Origin: Hyphomicrobiales bacterium
Lineage (GTDB): Bacteria > Pseudomonadota > Alphaproteobacteria > Rhizobiales > Rhizobiaceae
Assembly (NCBI GenBank): GCA_900469475.1
Contig: UBXG01000009.1
Coordinates: 186,001 to 250,000 of the forward strand
DNA: 64,000 nucleotides
Direction: 5' to 3'
A program made the position numbers and the translations under genes. The notes beneath the pieces were generated by a model. The model was not told where the DNA came from, did no database searches, and saw only the letters and a list, made by a program, of their open reading frames with translations. How positions within the stretch are numbered: the first letter of the stretch is position 1; every line of letters begins with the position of its first letter. Of the stretch, positions 63,512 through 64,000 are shown piece after piece.

Positions 63512-63528
63512 ACTCGAATTTTTGTTCC
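63512..63528. repeat. Shared EPS promoter motif, copy 3
   Basis: ACTCGAATTTTTGTTCC lies in the AT-rich 304-bp divergent region between the HAD gene and the FAD-binding gene. It shares 15 of 17 bases with the copy at 51496-51512. The remainder of the gap 63350-63653 has no other gene. Confidence 0.5.
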
Positions 63529-63653
63529 ATATAGAACTTACACAGATTTGTGATACACCGTTAATGAAGTGAGTTCCGAGCACTTTTCGACTTAAACTTT
63601 CAATAAGCAAAATTTAATCTAGTGCATGAAAAGCCGCAGCAGGGGACGCTTCC

Positions 63654-64000
63654 ATGAACGATGCGGGTCATTATGCCGCCAACGATGTTATCGCCGAAGT
63701 AGAGAGATTTGATGCCATAGTGCTAGGGGCGGGCATCTCTGGGCTGGTCTCCGCCTCGGTCCTCCAAAAGCAGGGATATCAGCGCATCCTGATCGTCGAC
63801 ACCTACGGCCATGTCGGGGGCAATCACATCGACTGGTCGCATGGAGGATATACATTCGATATCGGCAGCCTGATCTTTCAGGACGACTCCCCGTTGCTTG
63901 CCCATTTTCCGGAATTGCTGCCGCTCTATGTTCCGATCGAACCGACATGGGCGCGCTTGAACCCTCAGGGAATGATCACTGCCTATCCGATTTCGGTACG
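63654..64000 (+). CDS. FAD/NAD-binding oxidoreductase-like protein (5' part)
   Basis: An ATG at 63654 preceded by GCAGGGGACG opens a frame that continues to the window edge (about 115 codons). It has a Rossmann dinucleotide motif VLGAGISGLVSASVLQKQGY, followed by LIVDTYGHVGGNHIDWSHGGYTFDIGS. The GGN...FD spacing recalls UDP-galactopyranose mutase-like or phytoene-desaturase-like flavoproteins. In an EPS locus a sugar-modifying flavoenzyme is plausible. The C-terminus is outside the window. Confidence 0.75.
   Translation, partial: MNDAGHYAANDVIAEVERFDAIVLGAGISGLVSASVLQKQGYQRILIVDTYGHVGGNHIDWSHGGYTFDIGSLIFQDDSPLLAHFPELLPLYVPIEPTWARLNPQGMITAYPISV

Noticed and set aside
1..64000. CRISPR arrays, rRNA or tRNA genes and integrase-type attachment sites
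   Set aside because: No regularly spaced repeats, conserved RNA cores or integrase genes were seen on either strand.

Overview
The window looks like chromosome or large-replicon DNA of an alphaproteobacterium of the Rhizobiaceae (Rhizobium/Agrobacterium type). This is inferred from protein resemblance (PaaX/PaaA, fused BkdA-type E1, DctB/DctD-like pair, ExoF/ExoY-type polysaccharide genes, TadE/TadG), high GC with dense operons joined by ATGA overlaps, and AT-rich intergenic islands in the polysaccharide region. No rRNA, tRNA, CRISPR array or intact insertion sequence was found. The one transposase-like gene appears to lack a catalytic residue.

Layout. (1) 0-7.5 kb, aromatic and 2-oxoacid catabolism: phenylacetyl-CoA epoxidase genes paaB (partial) and paaA, the repressor paaX, an Lrp-type regulator, a fused E1 alpha-beta 2-oxoacid dehydrogenase, its E2 acyltransferase and an aromatic/aspartate-type aminotransferase. 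Together they could carry phenylalanine to phenylacetyl-CoA and into the paa pathway. (2) 7.6-10.3 kb: TadG-like and TadE-like pilus assembly proteins and a small hypothetical protein. (3) 10.4-21 kb: a long minus-strand unit with a MalT-like LuxR regulator, hydantoinase/oxoprolinase subunits B and A, and a complete polyamine-type ABC importer. (4) 21.2-25.9 kb: a DUF882/M15-type murein hydrolase, then a BtuFCD-like importer preceded by a clear cobalamin riboswitch. (5) 26-31 kb: a membrane diguanylate cyclase, then a periplasmic copper module (DUF2946-like, PepSY-TM, PCu(A)C, SCO, CopC). (6) 31-36.2 kb: a DctD-like regulator without GAFTGA, its DctB-like kinase, a divergent KgtP-like permease and a small hypothetical gene.

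(7) 36.5-39.6 kb: a beta-propeller protein, an HTH regulator, a DUF899 protein and a small membrane protein. (8) 39.7-44.1 kb: a DadA/HypO-like dehydrogenase, an Ldh-family reductase, a HypD/DapA-like protein and a GntR regulator, probably hydroxyproline or D-amino-acid catabolism. (9) 44.3-46.2 kb: DoxX and a ProQ/FinO-type protein. (10) 46.2-64 kb: an exopolysaccharide locus with FkbM methyltransferase, ExoF-like export protein, glycosyltransferases, an ExoY-like priming transferase, Wzy-like polymerase, a Wzz/BY-kinase-like protein without Walker A lysine, a Wzx-like flippase, a HAD-type protein and the start of an FAD/NAD-binding protein.

The most unusual signals are: a degenerate but intact IS630-derived gene heading a polysaccharide operon; a 17-bp motif shared by two divergent promoter regions of that locus; a DctD-type regulator without its sigma-54 contact loop, next to paired operator-like sites; and the Phe-to-phenylacetyl-CoA gene grouping.
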